IMG/VR virus record: IMGVR_UViG_3300009790_000050 | Coordinates: 1-27,333 of that record | Length of the DNA: 27,333 nucleotides | Reading direction: 5' to 3' (one strand) | DNA from: a virus | Shown: positions 17,699-24,669 of the stretch, in pieces | Numbering within the stretch: the first letter of the stretch is position 1 | How the letters are laid out: every line of letters starts with the position of its first letter | The notes under the pieces: generated by a model | What the model was told of the DNA's origin: nothing | Database searches by the model: none | What the model saw: the letters and a program-made list of their open reading frames with translations, nothing else | Position numbers and translations under genes: made by a program

Positions 17699-18843
17699 TG
17701 ACTTTGTCTTATTACTATTACTGATGACCCTCCACCATTTACTTTAACTTGATTCATTACTCCATCTTGTTCTAATACAACTAAATAACTTTCACCACTA
17801 TCTATTTGTATAGATGTTGATTGTGCAACTTCTCTTGTAAGTTTTATTTCTTGACCTGAAACTACTGTTGTTATCTGTGTTTTTTGGTCTTGACCTATAT
17901 TAGTTCCTTCTATATTTACAGCAGATATTGTTTGAGTAAGTTCTTCTTCATTATCTAAAACATCAAGCTCTGTAATTATATCAAGTAAATCTTCTAAAAA
18001 ATTTACATTCAAAGCATCATAATCTAGTTCTGTAAATTCTAATTCGTCTTTATCTAAAGAGTCATCAGCTAAATAATCAATATCTAACTCTCCAAAATCT
18101 AACAAGTTATTATCTTGCTTGCTTTCTGATTGCTCTTCTTCTTGTTCTTTATCTTCTTCTGGTGGTGCAATCAACAACATATTATTTATAAAATCTAAAG
18201 ACAAATCTAAAATGACTGGTTTACTTGGCATTGCTTCATAAACTCTAGTCGTTGTTGCTTGATATGGCTTGTTTAATATAACTGTTCCAATAGCAGTTGT
18301 GACTGATATTTCTCCAGAAGGATTTCCATTTTCATCTGGCAATAATATAAATAAACTCTTACCAGTATCAGGTTCTACTGTAATAGTAAAATCTGTACCT
18401 CGTATACCAACTACTGCAGAATTAGTTTTTAACTTAATATTTTTTTTTGATATTGCATTGGTTAAGCTTGAAGTAAATCTAGCTGTACCTTTTACAAAAT
18501 TCAAAGCTAACTTTGAGTTATCAGGGTTTGGGTCAAAAACAAATTCATCTATAACAACCATAGAGTGTTCTGTAATTCTTATAGTTGTATCATCTACAAA
18601 CCTTATGCCCATACGACCTGCTTCAGTTTGTGCTTTGTCGTAAGACTGAATCCCAAAGTCAGTCACTACATCATAGTTCTTATCTCTTTCTATCCGAGCA
18701 TATCCTGATACTTGTTCTACTGTTCCTATATCAACAACTTGTGCTAGTGCCTTGGTCGTTTTGATTGACACAGAAAGTACCATTAGAACCAGAAGAAGTA
18801 ATCTTGAGCCAATCATTATCAAGTGTACTTTGTTGTGTGACAT
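17695..18843 (-). CDS. Secreted FecR-domain protein (382 aa)
   Basis: A signal peptide ends at KALA before Gln35. A FecR-type domain follows (about 60-195), with the hallmark VGIRGTDF at 145-152 and FVDDTTIRITEHSMVVIDEF before it. Residues 228-300 are very acidic, with recurring LD/DY motifs, and the last 80 residues are beta-rich (QEIKLTREVAQSTSIQIDSG). Unlike FecR itself it has no membrane anchor at the start and no sigma-factor partner nearby, so it is probably a periplasmic or exported structural protein. The start could also be ATG 18816, which gives a compact 25-residue signal. Either way its signal peptide is encoded inside the end of the curlin-like gene, in another frame. Confidence 0.78.
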   Translation of the reverse strand: MSHNKVHLIMIGSRLLLLVLMVLSVSIKTTKALAQVVDIGTVEQVSGYARIERDKNYDVVTDFGIQSYDKAQTEAGRMGIRFVDDTTIRITEHSMVVIDEFVFDPNPDNSKLALNFVKGTARFTSSLTNAISKKNIKLKTNSAVVGIRGTDFTITVEPDTGKSLFILLPDENGNPSGEISVTTAIGTVILNKPYQATTTRVYEAMPSKPVILDLSLDFINNMLLIAPPEEDKEQEEEQSESKQDNNLLDFGELDIDYLADDSLDKDELEFTELDYDALNVNFLEDLLDIITELDVLDNEEELTQTISAVNIEGTNIGQDQKTQITTVVSGQEIKLTREVAQSTSIQIDSGESYLVVLEQDGVMNQVKVNGGGSSVIVIRQSQ

Positions 18844-19438
18844 TTATAGTTCTAGAGCCTCCAGTATGAGTCAGATGAAAATATGCACCTTGGTAGCCAT
18901 CTCCATCAAAAGTGACTGTATTATCAGAGCCACTAATATTCATATAGTTTGTAGCTAAATCTTGGTCAATAGAAGATGTTATGCTGTTGTTTGAACCATT
19001 GATAGTCCAATCTAAATCTAGTGTAGATGCCATTGCATTAGTAGCTTGGTTTAAAGTAAAAGCATTTGAAGAGCCTGATACTTGTACATTTACATTTGAG
19101 CTATCAGCACCATAAGTATTGTTTGGGTCTGTTTGCATAGCAAATGTATTAGAGTCTCCTGTAAATTCAAAAAACCCTGTATAGCTGTCTGCATATATAT
19201 CGCCTCTAAATAAATTAGAACTACCTAATTGGTTAATATCTAAAGTCATCGTTGCACCATCTAAATCCAAGGCTGTCATAGAACCAGCAGTTGCAGTTGA
19301 GCCACCAATTAAGTTTCCAGAACCTAATTGCTCTATATCTAAATTAGCTGTAGCTCCAGTTTGGTCAATAGATATTTCATTGTCTGCAACAAAAATATTT
19401 ATTGATAACAAAAATATAACTGGTAATAGTTTTATCAT
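18731..19438 (-). CDS. Curlin-like repeat protein, candidate CsgA/CsgB analogue
   Basis: A signal peptide (MIKLLPVIFLLSINIFVA) precedes a 215-residue mature part rich in Ser, Thr, Asn, Gly and Asp. Repeats recall curlin units: ISIDQTGATANLDIEQLGSG, LDINQLGSSNL, FTGDSNTFAMQ, VSGSSNAFTLNQA, INGSNNSITSSIDQ and SGSDNTVTFDG, spaced roughly 20-30 residues. In curlins, repeats with regular Gln/Asn and Gly positions stack as an amyloid beta-solenoid. Two cysteines at the C-terminus (TFCVNQNDQGTSTSC) could form a disulfide. It follows the CsgG-like gene with an ATGA overlap, so it is the likely substrate of that channel. The repeats are less regular than in E. coli CsgA, so the curlin call rests on pattern and context. 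Confidence 0.72.
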   Translation of the reverse strand: MIKLLPVIFLLSINIFVADNEISIDQTGATANLDIEQLGSGNLIGGSTATAGSMTALDLDGATMTLDINQLGSSNLFRGDIYADSYTGFFEFTGDSNTFAMQTDPNNTYGADSSNVNVQVSGSSNAFTLNQATNAMASTLDLDWTINGSNNSITSSIDQDLATNYMNISGSDNTVTFDGDGYQGAYFHLTHTGGSRTINVTQQSTLDNDWLKITSSGSNGTFCVNQNDQGTSTSC

Positions 19439-20238
19439 TCCTTATAACTCCAAAAATTTTTTTGAATTCCTTTTTCTATAGTAGCTAATATTGCTTCTTC
19501 TATAGCAGACTGCAATGCTATCGTGACGCTTTCATTTTCTACATCACCATTTTCTATTTCAATTAGCTCTGTTCTGTTTTCTATAAACCTAAATCCGTCT
19601 TGATTTGTGCCAACACTTAAAATGCTTTTTGTTATTGAAACTTCTATCAATACTCTGCCTGTTAATACAGATACAGTTCTTAAAGATAAAGTCACAGTAT
19701 CTTGTTTATATTCTTTAGAAGCACCTATACCTAATAGCCTTGCACCTCTACCTCCGCTTCTAGTATTAGTCTCATAGCCTATTATTGCACCTTCCATTAT
19801 CAAACCCGCAAACATTAAAGGCTTAAGTTTTTGTGGGTCATCAAAAGATTCTCTTGTGCTTCTTATAAGCTGTCTTTCTTTTGTAAGGTTATCTAAACCC
19901 ACTCTTTCTACTACTTCAAAAAACTCTCCGCCTGAAACTTCTTTCAATGTTTTTATAAGTAAAACATAAGGTGCTTGTGTGACTGCTGTACTAAATGTAG
20001 CAAAGCTATTATTGCTTCTCCTTTGTCCAGTTTGGTCTGTAAATGAAGTTGGATATACAGCTACTATAGGTTTTTTTTCTGCAGGTAGTGTTTCAGTAAT
20101 AGCTTTATTTATTACTCCAACTCTTTCAGGATACTTAGAAATCTCTTGATTAGGCAAAGCATCATCATAAAAAACAGTACAACTAGAAAGTAAAACTATT
20201 GAGAGGAAAAGTAATAACTGTCTGTTTGTTATCTTCAT
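19435..20238 (-). CDS. csgG: CsgG-like curli secretion channel lipoprotein
   Basis: CsgG forms a nonameric outer-membrane channel that exports curli subunits. This 267-residue protein is close to the E. coli length (277). It has a lipobox LSSC with Cys20, then stretches that align with CsgG: PIVAVYPTSFTDQTGQ, FSTAVTQAPYVLLIKTLKE, GLDNLTKERQLIR, GLIMEGAIIGYETN, SGGRGARLLGIGAS and ITKSILSV, with FRFIENR after it. In the constriction loop (71-87) the position matching E. coli Phe56 is Phe82, but those matching Tyr51 and Asn55 are Asn77 and Thr81 by my hand alignment. Its signal peptide is encoded in a 56-base overlap with the csgF-like gene. It starts the secretion set together with that gene. 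Confidence 0.92.
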   Translation of the reverse strand: MKITNRQLLLFLSIVLLSSCTVFYDDALPNQEISKYPERVGVINKAITETLPAEKKPIVAVYPTSFTDQTGQRRSNNSFATFSTAVTQAPYVLLIKTLKEVSGGEFFEVVERVGLDNLTKERQLIRSTRESFDDPQKLKPLMFAGLIMEGAIIGYETNTRSGGRGARLLGIGASKEYKQDTVTLSLRTVSVLTGRVLIEVSITKSILSVGTNQDGFRFIENRTELIEIENGDVENESVTIALQSAIEEAILATIEKGIQKNFWSYKE

Positions 20239-20725
20239 TCGTGACTGTCAATGTAATGTTTGTAGTATCTACTTTATAATCAATAGTGTTCCCCTCTAAC
20301 TCTATTGTTCCATTATCTTGTGGAGTCTCTCCAAATAATTTTTCTACAAGTTGTTGCGAAAGTTTGGCATAAACTCTAGTTTCAAAGTTTCTTATAAATC
20401 TAGCTGTAGTAGTATTTTGTTGGTCTCTTTCTGCTTGCTCTACTAAAGCTTCTATTTCTTCTTGTATAGTTTTGTATCTAGTATGTTCTTGATTTTCTAT
20501 TGTTAAATAATGTTGAGATGTATTAACTCCTGAAAAGCTTGGCGACTTAAACTTGAAAGTCATTTCACTAGCTAGTGCAAGGTTTACACAAAAAGCTATA
20601 ACAATAAACAAACCAACATACATACAAATAATTAAAGCTAAATCTTTTTGCTCTGCTTTTTTTCTAGCAGCTACTTCTGCATTAGAAGGTCTGCCTCTTT
20701 TTCTTTTAATCTTTTCTTTGGTCAT
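20183..20725 (-). CDS. csgF: CsgF-like curli assembly factor with basic N-terminal extension
   Basis: CsgF caps the CsgG channel and couples secretion to fibre nucleation. After a membrane segment (about 29-50) and a plausible signal-peptidase site (ALA before Ser53), the mature N-terminus MTFKFKSPSFSG matches the E. coli CsgF segment that inserts into the CsgG pore. The remainder (VYAKLSQQLVEKLFGE; NTIDYKVDTTNITLTVTNED; VITFPL) also follows the CsgF pattern. Unusual is a 28-residue N-terminal extension rich in Lys/Arg with an AT-hook-like KRKRGRPSNAE. Translation might instead begin at Met35, which would leave a normal but uncharged signal peptide. The gene overlaps the holin-like gene by 20 bases and the csgG-like gene by 56. 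Confidence 0.85.
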   Translation of the reverse strand: MTKEKIKRKRGRPSNAEVAARKKAEQKDLALIICMYVGLFIVIAFCVNLALASEMTFKFKSPSFSGVNTSQHYLTIENQEHTRYKTIQEEIEALVEQAERDQQNTTTARFIRNFETRVYAKLSQQLVEKLFGETPQDNGTIELEGNTIDYKVDTTNITLTVTNEDNKQTVITFPLNSFTF

Positions 20726-21056
20726 CTCTATCTGCCTTTGCTATTTTATCTTTCTGTACTAATTGTGGCACACCCAACATAGTCTTTAACAAAGTATCTT
20801 GTCTTATTATTTCATTATCCACACTTCTTACTCGGTCTATAAGTGATACAAGAATACCTTGTTGTGCATCTAACTTCTGTTGCAATCTACCTTCCATAGC
20901 TTTTAGTTGTTCATTTACTTTATCATCAACTACATCTATTTTAGATTCCATGCCATCTATGATTCTATTTATAAGCTTCCAAACAAAAATACCAAGTCCT
21001 AATGCTGCAGCAACAGGAAATCCTAACTCAGTTATAAGTCTTACAATATCATCCAT
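20706..21056 (-). CDS. Holin-like membrane protein (116 aa)
   Basis: A short N-terminal helix (MDDIVRLITELGF) leads into one membrane segment (PVAAALGLGIFVWKLINRII), then a long charged coiled coil (residues about 35-95) and a basic tail. This arrangement is common in marine podovirus proteins annotated as holins or holin-associated. A holin would permeabilise the inner membrane to release the endolysin, which has no signal of its own. The gene starts just inside the end of the nuclease gene (8-base overlap) and overlaps the csgF-like gene. The holin role is inferred from topology and from nearby lysis genes. Confidence 0.65.
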   Translation of the reverse strand: MDDIVRLITELGFPVAAALGLGIFVWKLINRIIDGMESKIDVVDDKVNEQLKAMEGRLQQKLDAQQGILVSLIDRVRSVDNEIIRQDTLLKTMLGVPQLVQKDKIAKADRDDQRKD

Positions 21057-21474
21057 CTACTGGCTCAAAGAGACCCATTTCAATTAGCTTGGTTCTATTA
21101 GCTTGATGTACAGCTTCTATTGCTGCTTTATTCTGTCCAAAGTATTTTGCTGCTAAGTGTGCATCTATCATTGCTTCGTTTACATCTTCTCCATCACAAA
21201 CAACTGTACCCAATACTCTGCCAAACTTACCTTTTGAATCTCTTAATTTAGTTCTTATTACAACTGTATCTGCACCTTCAACAGCCATCTTTAAAAAAGC
21301 TGCAGACATTTTACCTCTAGCTTTTTCGTCTTTATTTCTAGTTCTTGATTCAGGCGTATCGATTCCAAAAAGTCTTACTCTTGTTTTATGAAGAACAGAA
21401 AAACCTAAATCTAGCGTGACATCTATAGTGTCACCATCAACAACTCTATCTACTGTACATTTGTATTCATACAT
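21049..21474 (-). CDS. Thermonuclease (SNase-like) family nuclease
   Basis: Members hydrolyse DNA and RNA with calcium. The 141-residue protein is a single SNase domain: VVDGDTIDV at 11-19, RVRLFGIDTPESR at 32-44 and GKFGRVLG at 82-89. By comparison with staphylococcal nuclease, Arg34, Glu42 and Arg86 are the catalytic residues and Asp15 and Asp39 the calcium ligands; all are present. There is no signal peptide, so it should act in the cytoplasm, for instance in host DNA breakdown for nucleotide supply. Such genes are common in marine phages. It overlaps a 49-codon gene upstream by 8 bases and the holin-like gene downstream by 8. Confidence 0.9.
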   Translation of the reverse strand: MYEYKCTVDRVVDGDTIDVTLDLGFSVLHKTRVRLFGIDTPESRTRNKDEKARGKMSAAFLKMAVEGADTVVIRTKLRDSKGKFGRVLGTVVCDGEDVNEAMIDAHLAAKYFGQNKAAIEAVHQANRTKLIEMGLFEPVDG

Positions 21475-21616
21475 CGTATTTCCTATTTTCTTTTAAATAT
21501 TTCAAATAAGCTTTCATATTTCTTTCTACTCTTCTATCTGCCCATATTTTTAAACTAATAAGACCTGATAAAAATAAAAGATTAATACCTATGCCTATGA
21601 CAAGGTCGTAGTCCAT
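21467..21616 (-). CDS. Tiny single-pass membrane protein (49 aa)
   Basis: It begins as TAATG at the end of the preceding small gene and stops at TGA 21467-21469, eight bases inside the nuclease gene. It has an acidic start (MDYDLV), one hydrophobic helix (IGIGINLLFLSGLISLKIW) and a basic tail (ADRRVERNMKAYLKYLKENR). The topology is that of an inner-membrane protein with a cytoplasmic basic tail. It may be a lysis accessory protein, given its place just before the nuclease and holin-like genes, but no family is recognised. Confidence 0.62.
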   Translation of the reverse strand: MDYDLVIGIGINLLFLSGLISLKIWADRRVERNMKAYLKYLKENRKYDV

Positions 21617-21795
21617 TAGTGCATAGAAACTTCTATGTTGTCATCTTCTATTGCAAGAAGCGAATCAAGTTCTCCAATAACTGTGACTCCTTTTCTCTTA
21701 GCAGTTTTTTCTGCTATCTCTCTGCTTTCTGCAATTATATCTGGACCATCATGAGTCTCTCCTTTGTAAGTAAACTCTGTTAAAAATATTCTCAT
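21616..21795 (-). CDS. Tiny hypothetical protein (59 aa)
   Basis: The reading frame runs from an ATGA overlap with the upstream tiny gene to a TAATG junction with the downstream one. The protein starts MRIFLTEFTYKGETHDGPDI, continues with a helix (AESREIAEKTAKRKGV) and ends with strands and an acidic tail. The beta-helix-beta pattern recalls small phage proteins of unknown role. No membrane segment is seen. Coupled junctions on both sides make it a credible gene despite its size. Confidence 0.6.
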   Translation of the reverse strand: MRIFLTEFTYKGETHDGPDIIAESREIAEKTAKRKGVTVIGELDSLLAIEDDNIEVSMH

Positions 21796-21968
21796 ATTAC
21801 CCTCGCTAAAACTTCTATAGATGCCATTGTTGCGTATAGACCTACAATCAAAAGCTCTATACGAACAAATCTTTTATTACCTTCATCAAGTCGTTTTTCT
21901 ATATTTTCGTATCTAATAGAACATTCTCTTTCGTGTGAATGTATCTTATTAAGTGCTTCATTACTCAT
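21792..21968 (-). CDS. Tiny membrane protein with charged helix (58 aa)
   Basis: It starts as TAATG at the end of the upstream gene and overlaps the next as ATGA. A charged helix (HSHERECSIRYENIEKRLDE, then GNKRFVRIE) leads into a C-terminal hydrophobic segment (LLIVGLYATMASIEVLARVI). An amphipathic helix followed by a C-terminal membrane anchor resembles XhlA-type haemolysin or holin accessory proteins. That is a topology argument only. Confidence 0.62.
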   Translation of the reverse strand: MSNEALNKIHSHERECSIRYENIEKRLDEGNKRFVRIELLIVGLYATMASIEVLARVI

Positions 21969-22363
21969 TATTTATTGTCATCTATTGTTGTTCGTGCTTC
22001 TGCTCTTTTTGTAGAAATCTCAGAAGGAATATCTTTTCCTGTGTCTGCTTTTCTAACAACATACCAATCAGTATCTTTCAAATATTTTTGTGCAGTACCT
22101 ACAGCATCTGATTTGTCTTGAGCCACTTTGTTAGTTTTAGTATCACTAGACATTGCTTTAAATTTGTTTATTGAATTTGTACTTGCAGCTTCATCAACAT
22201 CAAAAACCTTTTGCAAACATTCGCCTAAGTTAGCAAAACCAAACTCAGTTTCTTTACCTGAGATTACAACACCATCAGAATCAATTATTTCTTGTTCTTC
22301 AAGTGCAACACAATGTTCAATTAAATTTATTTCTTGTTCTGTTAAACCTGTTCTATCTATCAT
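21968..22363 (-). CDS. Tail-associated hypothetical protein (131 aa)
   Basis: I start at ATG 22363, which forms TAATG with the tail-fibre stop and has GGAG nine bases upstream; the longer frame would begin with TTG at 22378. The N-terminal half is acidic and contains EQEINLIEHCVALEEQEIID. The C-terminus (TDWYVVRKADTGKDIPSEIS, then TKRAEARTTI) matches a short segment found at the end of many phage tail-fibre assembly or tail proteins. A tail role is inferred from that motif and from its position after a fibre gene. Confidence 0.7.
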   Translation of the reverse strand: MIDRTGLTEQEINLIEHCVALEEQEIIDSDGVVISGKETEFGFANLGECLQKVFDVDEAASTNSINKFKAMSSDTKTNKVAQDKSDAVGTAQKYLKDTDWYVVRKADTGKDIPSEISTKRAEARTTIDDNK

Positions 22364-23676
22364 TAGTACATTCTCCAAGCTGATAAGTAAGCATTAGAAA
22401 AATATTGAGTAGAATTTTGACTACTTACATATCTATATCTAACTTCTTCTCCTGCATAAAATCTAATTCCAATATAATAAGTACCACTTAAAGTAATTTG
22501 CCCTTCTGCTATAAATGTAGTTGTACTCCAATCTCCAATAGCACTACCCATACCATCTACTAAATGACTGTTAGCATTTCCTGAGTGAGCTAAAAACATA
22601 TAAGTTGTATCTGCAGTATCACTTGCATACCTGCCTAAAGAAGCAGAGCCTCTTATATACCATGTGCCTGTGCCTAATGTTATATAGTTTCCTGTGACAC
22701 TTGTTCCGTTATAACCATACCTAACTGTTGTTCCCAATGGATGCCAAAAGTATCCTGAAGCTGCTGTGCCTAATCCTGATGGCGGAGTTGAGTAATCTCG
22801 TTTTAAAACATCAGGTGCTCTGTTTACAGCACCTGAGCTTGAAGATAAAAAGCCTGATGAACTGTTATGTCTTAAATCTCCTGTAATTGTGCTTGATGCA
22901 GTAACTGTTGTAACACTTGGAGTTGATGAAAGAGCCAAAGTTGGAGTACCAGAAGTGCCACCTCCTGTTAAATTACTACCTGCAGTTACTCCTGTAATAT
23001 CTCCCTTTGAGTCTAGTTGAGATTGAATATTAGAAGAAACTCCATTCAAATGTAAAAACTCAGCATTACTAATAGTTCCATCTGCAATTTTTGCAGCATC
23101 TATATCTGCTCCAGACTTTATATTAGAATCATCTATATTAGTTAAGCTATTACCTGTTCCATCTGCATCAAAAGTTTTATTAAGAAATGTTGTGGTACTG
23201 TCTGCACTAATAGGAGTGACTCCGCCTATAGTTGCATTAGAAGATAAGCTTACATAATCTAAACAATCTATAACTGCAGCACCAGAACCTGCTCCATCAA
23301 GTATAACCATTTTTGTCATACCATTTGGAATAGTGACTGTTGCACCTGAGCCTTGTTTAATTATTATTGATTGATTTCCTGATGTTCCATTTCTTATCAA
23401 CATCATTTTAGAAATCGTGGTTGGATTTATAGTTAAGGTTCTTGTTGCACTTAATGAAGGAGTAGAAGTGACTAAGATAAACATTCTTCTATATAAGTGC
23501 GAAGCTTGATTTACTGTGACAGTTTGGTCAGCATCACTTCCAAAAGTTGCACCTGTGCCATAAGAGAAAGCTTCTCCTATTAGCTCTAAATTTACATTAG
23601 TAGTATCACCCCATGTACCACTACCTTCACCAGTAGCTAGTTCGGTTAATACTAAATCGTTATCATAACTTGGCAT
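22363..23676 (-). CDS. Tail fibre protein (437 aa)
   Basis: The N-terminus (MPSYDNDLVLTELATGEGSG, then TWGDTTNVNLELI) is a recurrent start of marine phage fibre proteins. Then come beta-rich stretches and a typical fibre segment (AEFLHLNGVSSNIQSQLDSK followed by GDITGVTAGSNLTGG). The last 170 residues form a different, Ser/Gly/Tyr-rich domain with a C1q- or jelly-roll-like look (YNGTSVTGNYITLGTGTWYI; LSGTYYIGIRFYAGEEVRYR) that may bind the host surface. AGAGG about six bases upstream supports the start. Confidence 0.82.
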   Translation of the reverse strand: MPSYDNDLVLTELATGEGSGTWGDTTNVNLELIGEAFSYGTGATFGSDADQTVTVNQASHLYRRMFILVTSTPSLSATRTLTINPTTISKMMLIRNGTSGNQSIIIKQGSGATVTIPNGMTKMVILDGAGSGAAVIDCLDYVSLSSNATIGGVTPISADSTTTFLNKTFDADGTGNSLTNIDDSNIKSGADIDAAKIADGTISNAEFLHLNGVSSNIQSQLDSKGDITGVTAGSNLTGGGTSGTPTLALSSTPSVTTVTASSTITGDLRHNSSSGFLSSSSGAVNRAPDVLKRDYSTPPSGLGTAASGYFWHPLGTTVRYGYNGTSVTGNYITLGTGTWYIRGSASLGRYASDTADTTYMFLAHSGNANSHLVDGMGSAIGDWSTTTFIAEGQITLSGTYYIGIRFYAGEEVRYRYVSSQNSTQYFSNAYLSAWRMY

Positions 23677-23691
23677 AATTTACCTCTTTGA

Positions 23692-24426
23692 TTATGCGAC
23701 CTCATTCCAATCTGGACTTTGAGAATCATTTACTGTACTCCAAGAAGGAGTTTGTGAATCACTAACTGGTGTAAAGTTTGAACTTTGGTCATCATCAACT
23801 CTACTCCAAATTCTTACATTACCTATTGAAACCGAAGCTGTAACACCGCTAACTTCTACAACTGCTTTTGCAATTATTGTTTCACTTCCTATAGCAGATG
23901 TTGCTGATACACCTGTAGGTACAATATTGTTTTCTGTAATTAAAGATTCATTACCTAAAGCTGTAGTAGCAGATACACTCCCTATTTGTGCTGCAGTCAC
24001 ATTACAATCTGCAGTTATTGTTTCATCTCCTAGTGCAGATACTTTGGCATCAGAAGAAACTCCTTGAACTGCACCACCAAATACAACTGCGTTTCCTACT
24101 GCTGTTGTTCCTGTAATAGTATCGGTATCAAATGTATTTGCTACGCTTACAACTGCACCTGCAGTATTTTGTAAATTACCAACAGAACCTGTTGCTGATA
24201 CTCCTGTTATAGGCGGTGTCGTAGTAGCTGTAAATGTAGTAGTTCCTACTGAAGTTGTTGCTTGTAATCCAGAAATATCTTCATGTATTCTTGCACCTGC
24301 ACTTGCTACAACTGTGCCTACAGACATTACTCCTACATTTGTTGCAACAGCTATTACTACATTAGGACCTATTGCTGTTCCTAAAGATGCAAAAGGTGCT
24401 TGTGCAAATGCACTTAATCCAAACAT
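23692..24426 (-). CDS. Repeat-containing tail/structural protein (244 aa)
   Basis: The protein is almost entirely Ala/Val/Thr/Ser/Gly. Its units of about 32 residues carry motifs such as ITGVSATGSVGN, IGSVSATTALGNESLI, PTGVSATSAIGSETII and VSGVTASVSIGN. It ends with three 11-residue acidic and aromatic repeats (VDDDQSSNFTP, VSDSQTPSWST, VNDSQSPDWNE). This make-up is common in uncultured marine phages and is taken to be a virion fibre or tail component. It starts directly after the TAG stop of the upstream gene, without a close ribosome-binding site, so coupling is likely. Confidence 0.72.
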   Translation of the reverse strand: MFGLSAFAQAPFASLGTAIGPNVVIAVATNVGVMSVGTVVASAGARIHEDISGLQATTSVGTTTFTATTTPPITGVSATGSVGNLQNTAGAVVSVANTFDTDTITGTTAVGNAVVFGGAVQGVSSDAKVSALGDETITADCNVTAAQIGSVSATTALGNESLITENNIVPTGVSATSAIGSETIIAKAVVEVSGVTASVSIGNVRIWSRVDDDQSSNFTPVSDSQTPSWSTVNDSQSPDWNEVA

Positions 24427-24669
24427 CTAAATTAATTGAACTCCAAAAATATAATAAAGAACAGGTCCATATTTAATGTTGGTCAAAAATAAATAATTTA
24501 TTAAATAAATAAATCCATTGATAACTACAACTTTAAATCCAATTACTATAGCAATTACATATGCTATGGATTCCAATAAACCTTTTTCTTTATATACTGA
24601 TTTTATTTTCTTAATTGCTGCTTGAGCAATAGGAAAGTTCCATCTTAAATTGATTCTGCTTTGTGCCAT
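24427..24669 (-). CDS. Small membrane protein (80 aa)
   Basis: A basic, amphipathic N-terminus (about residues 1-30, with KKIKSVYKEK) is followed by hydrophobic residues 33-59 and 61-79 (AYVIAIVIGFKVVVINGFIY; LTNIKYGPVLYYIFGVQLI), giving two probable membrane helices. No family is recognised. AAGGA about seven bases upstream supports the only available ATG, which lies 25 bases inside the end of the Coq4-like gene. Tight coupling to that gene raises the idea of a membrane partner, but this is unproven. Confidence 0.65.
   Translation of the reverse strand: MAQSRINLRWNFPIAQAAIKKIKSVYKEKGLLESIAYVIAIVIGFKVVVINGFIYLINYLFLTNIKYGPVLYYIFGVQLI

Noticed and set aside
18269-18643. 124-residue plus-strand frame
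   Set aside because: It is antisense to the FecR-domain gene, with no ribosome-binding site or neighbour on the plus strand.
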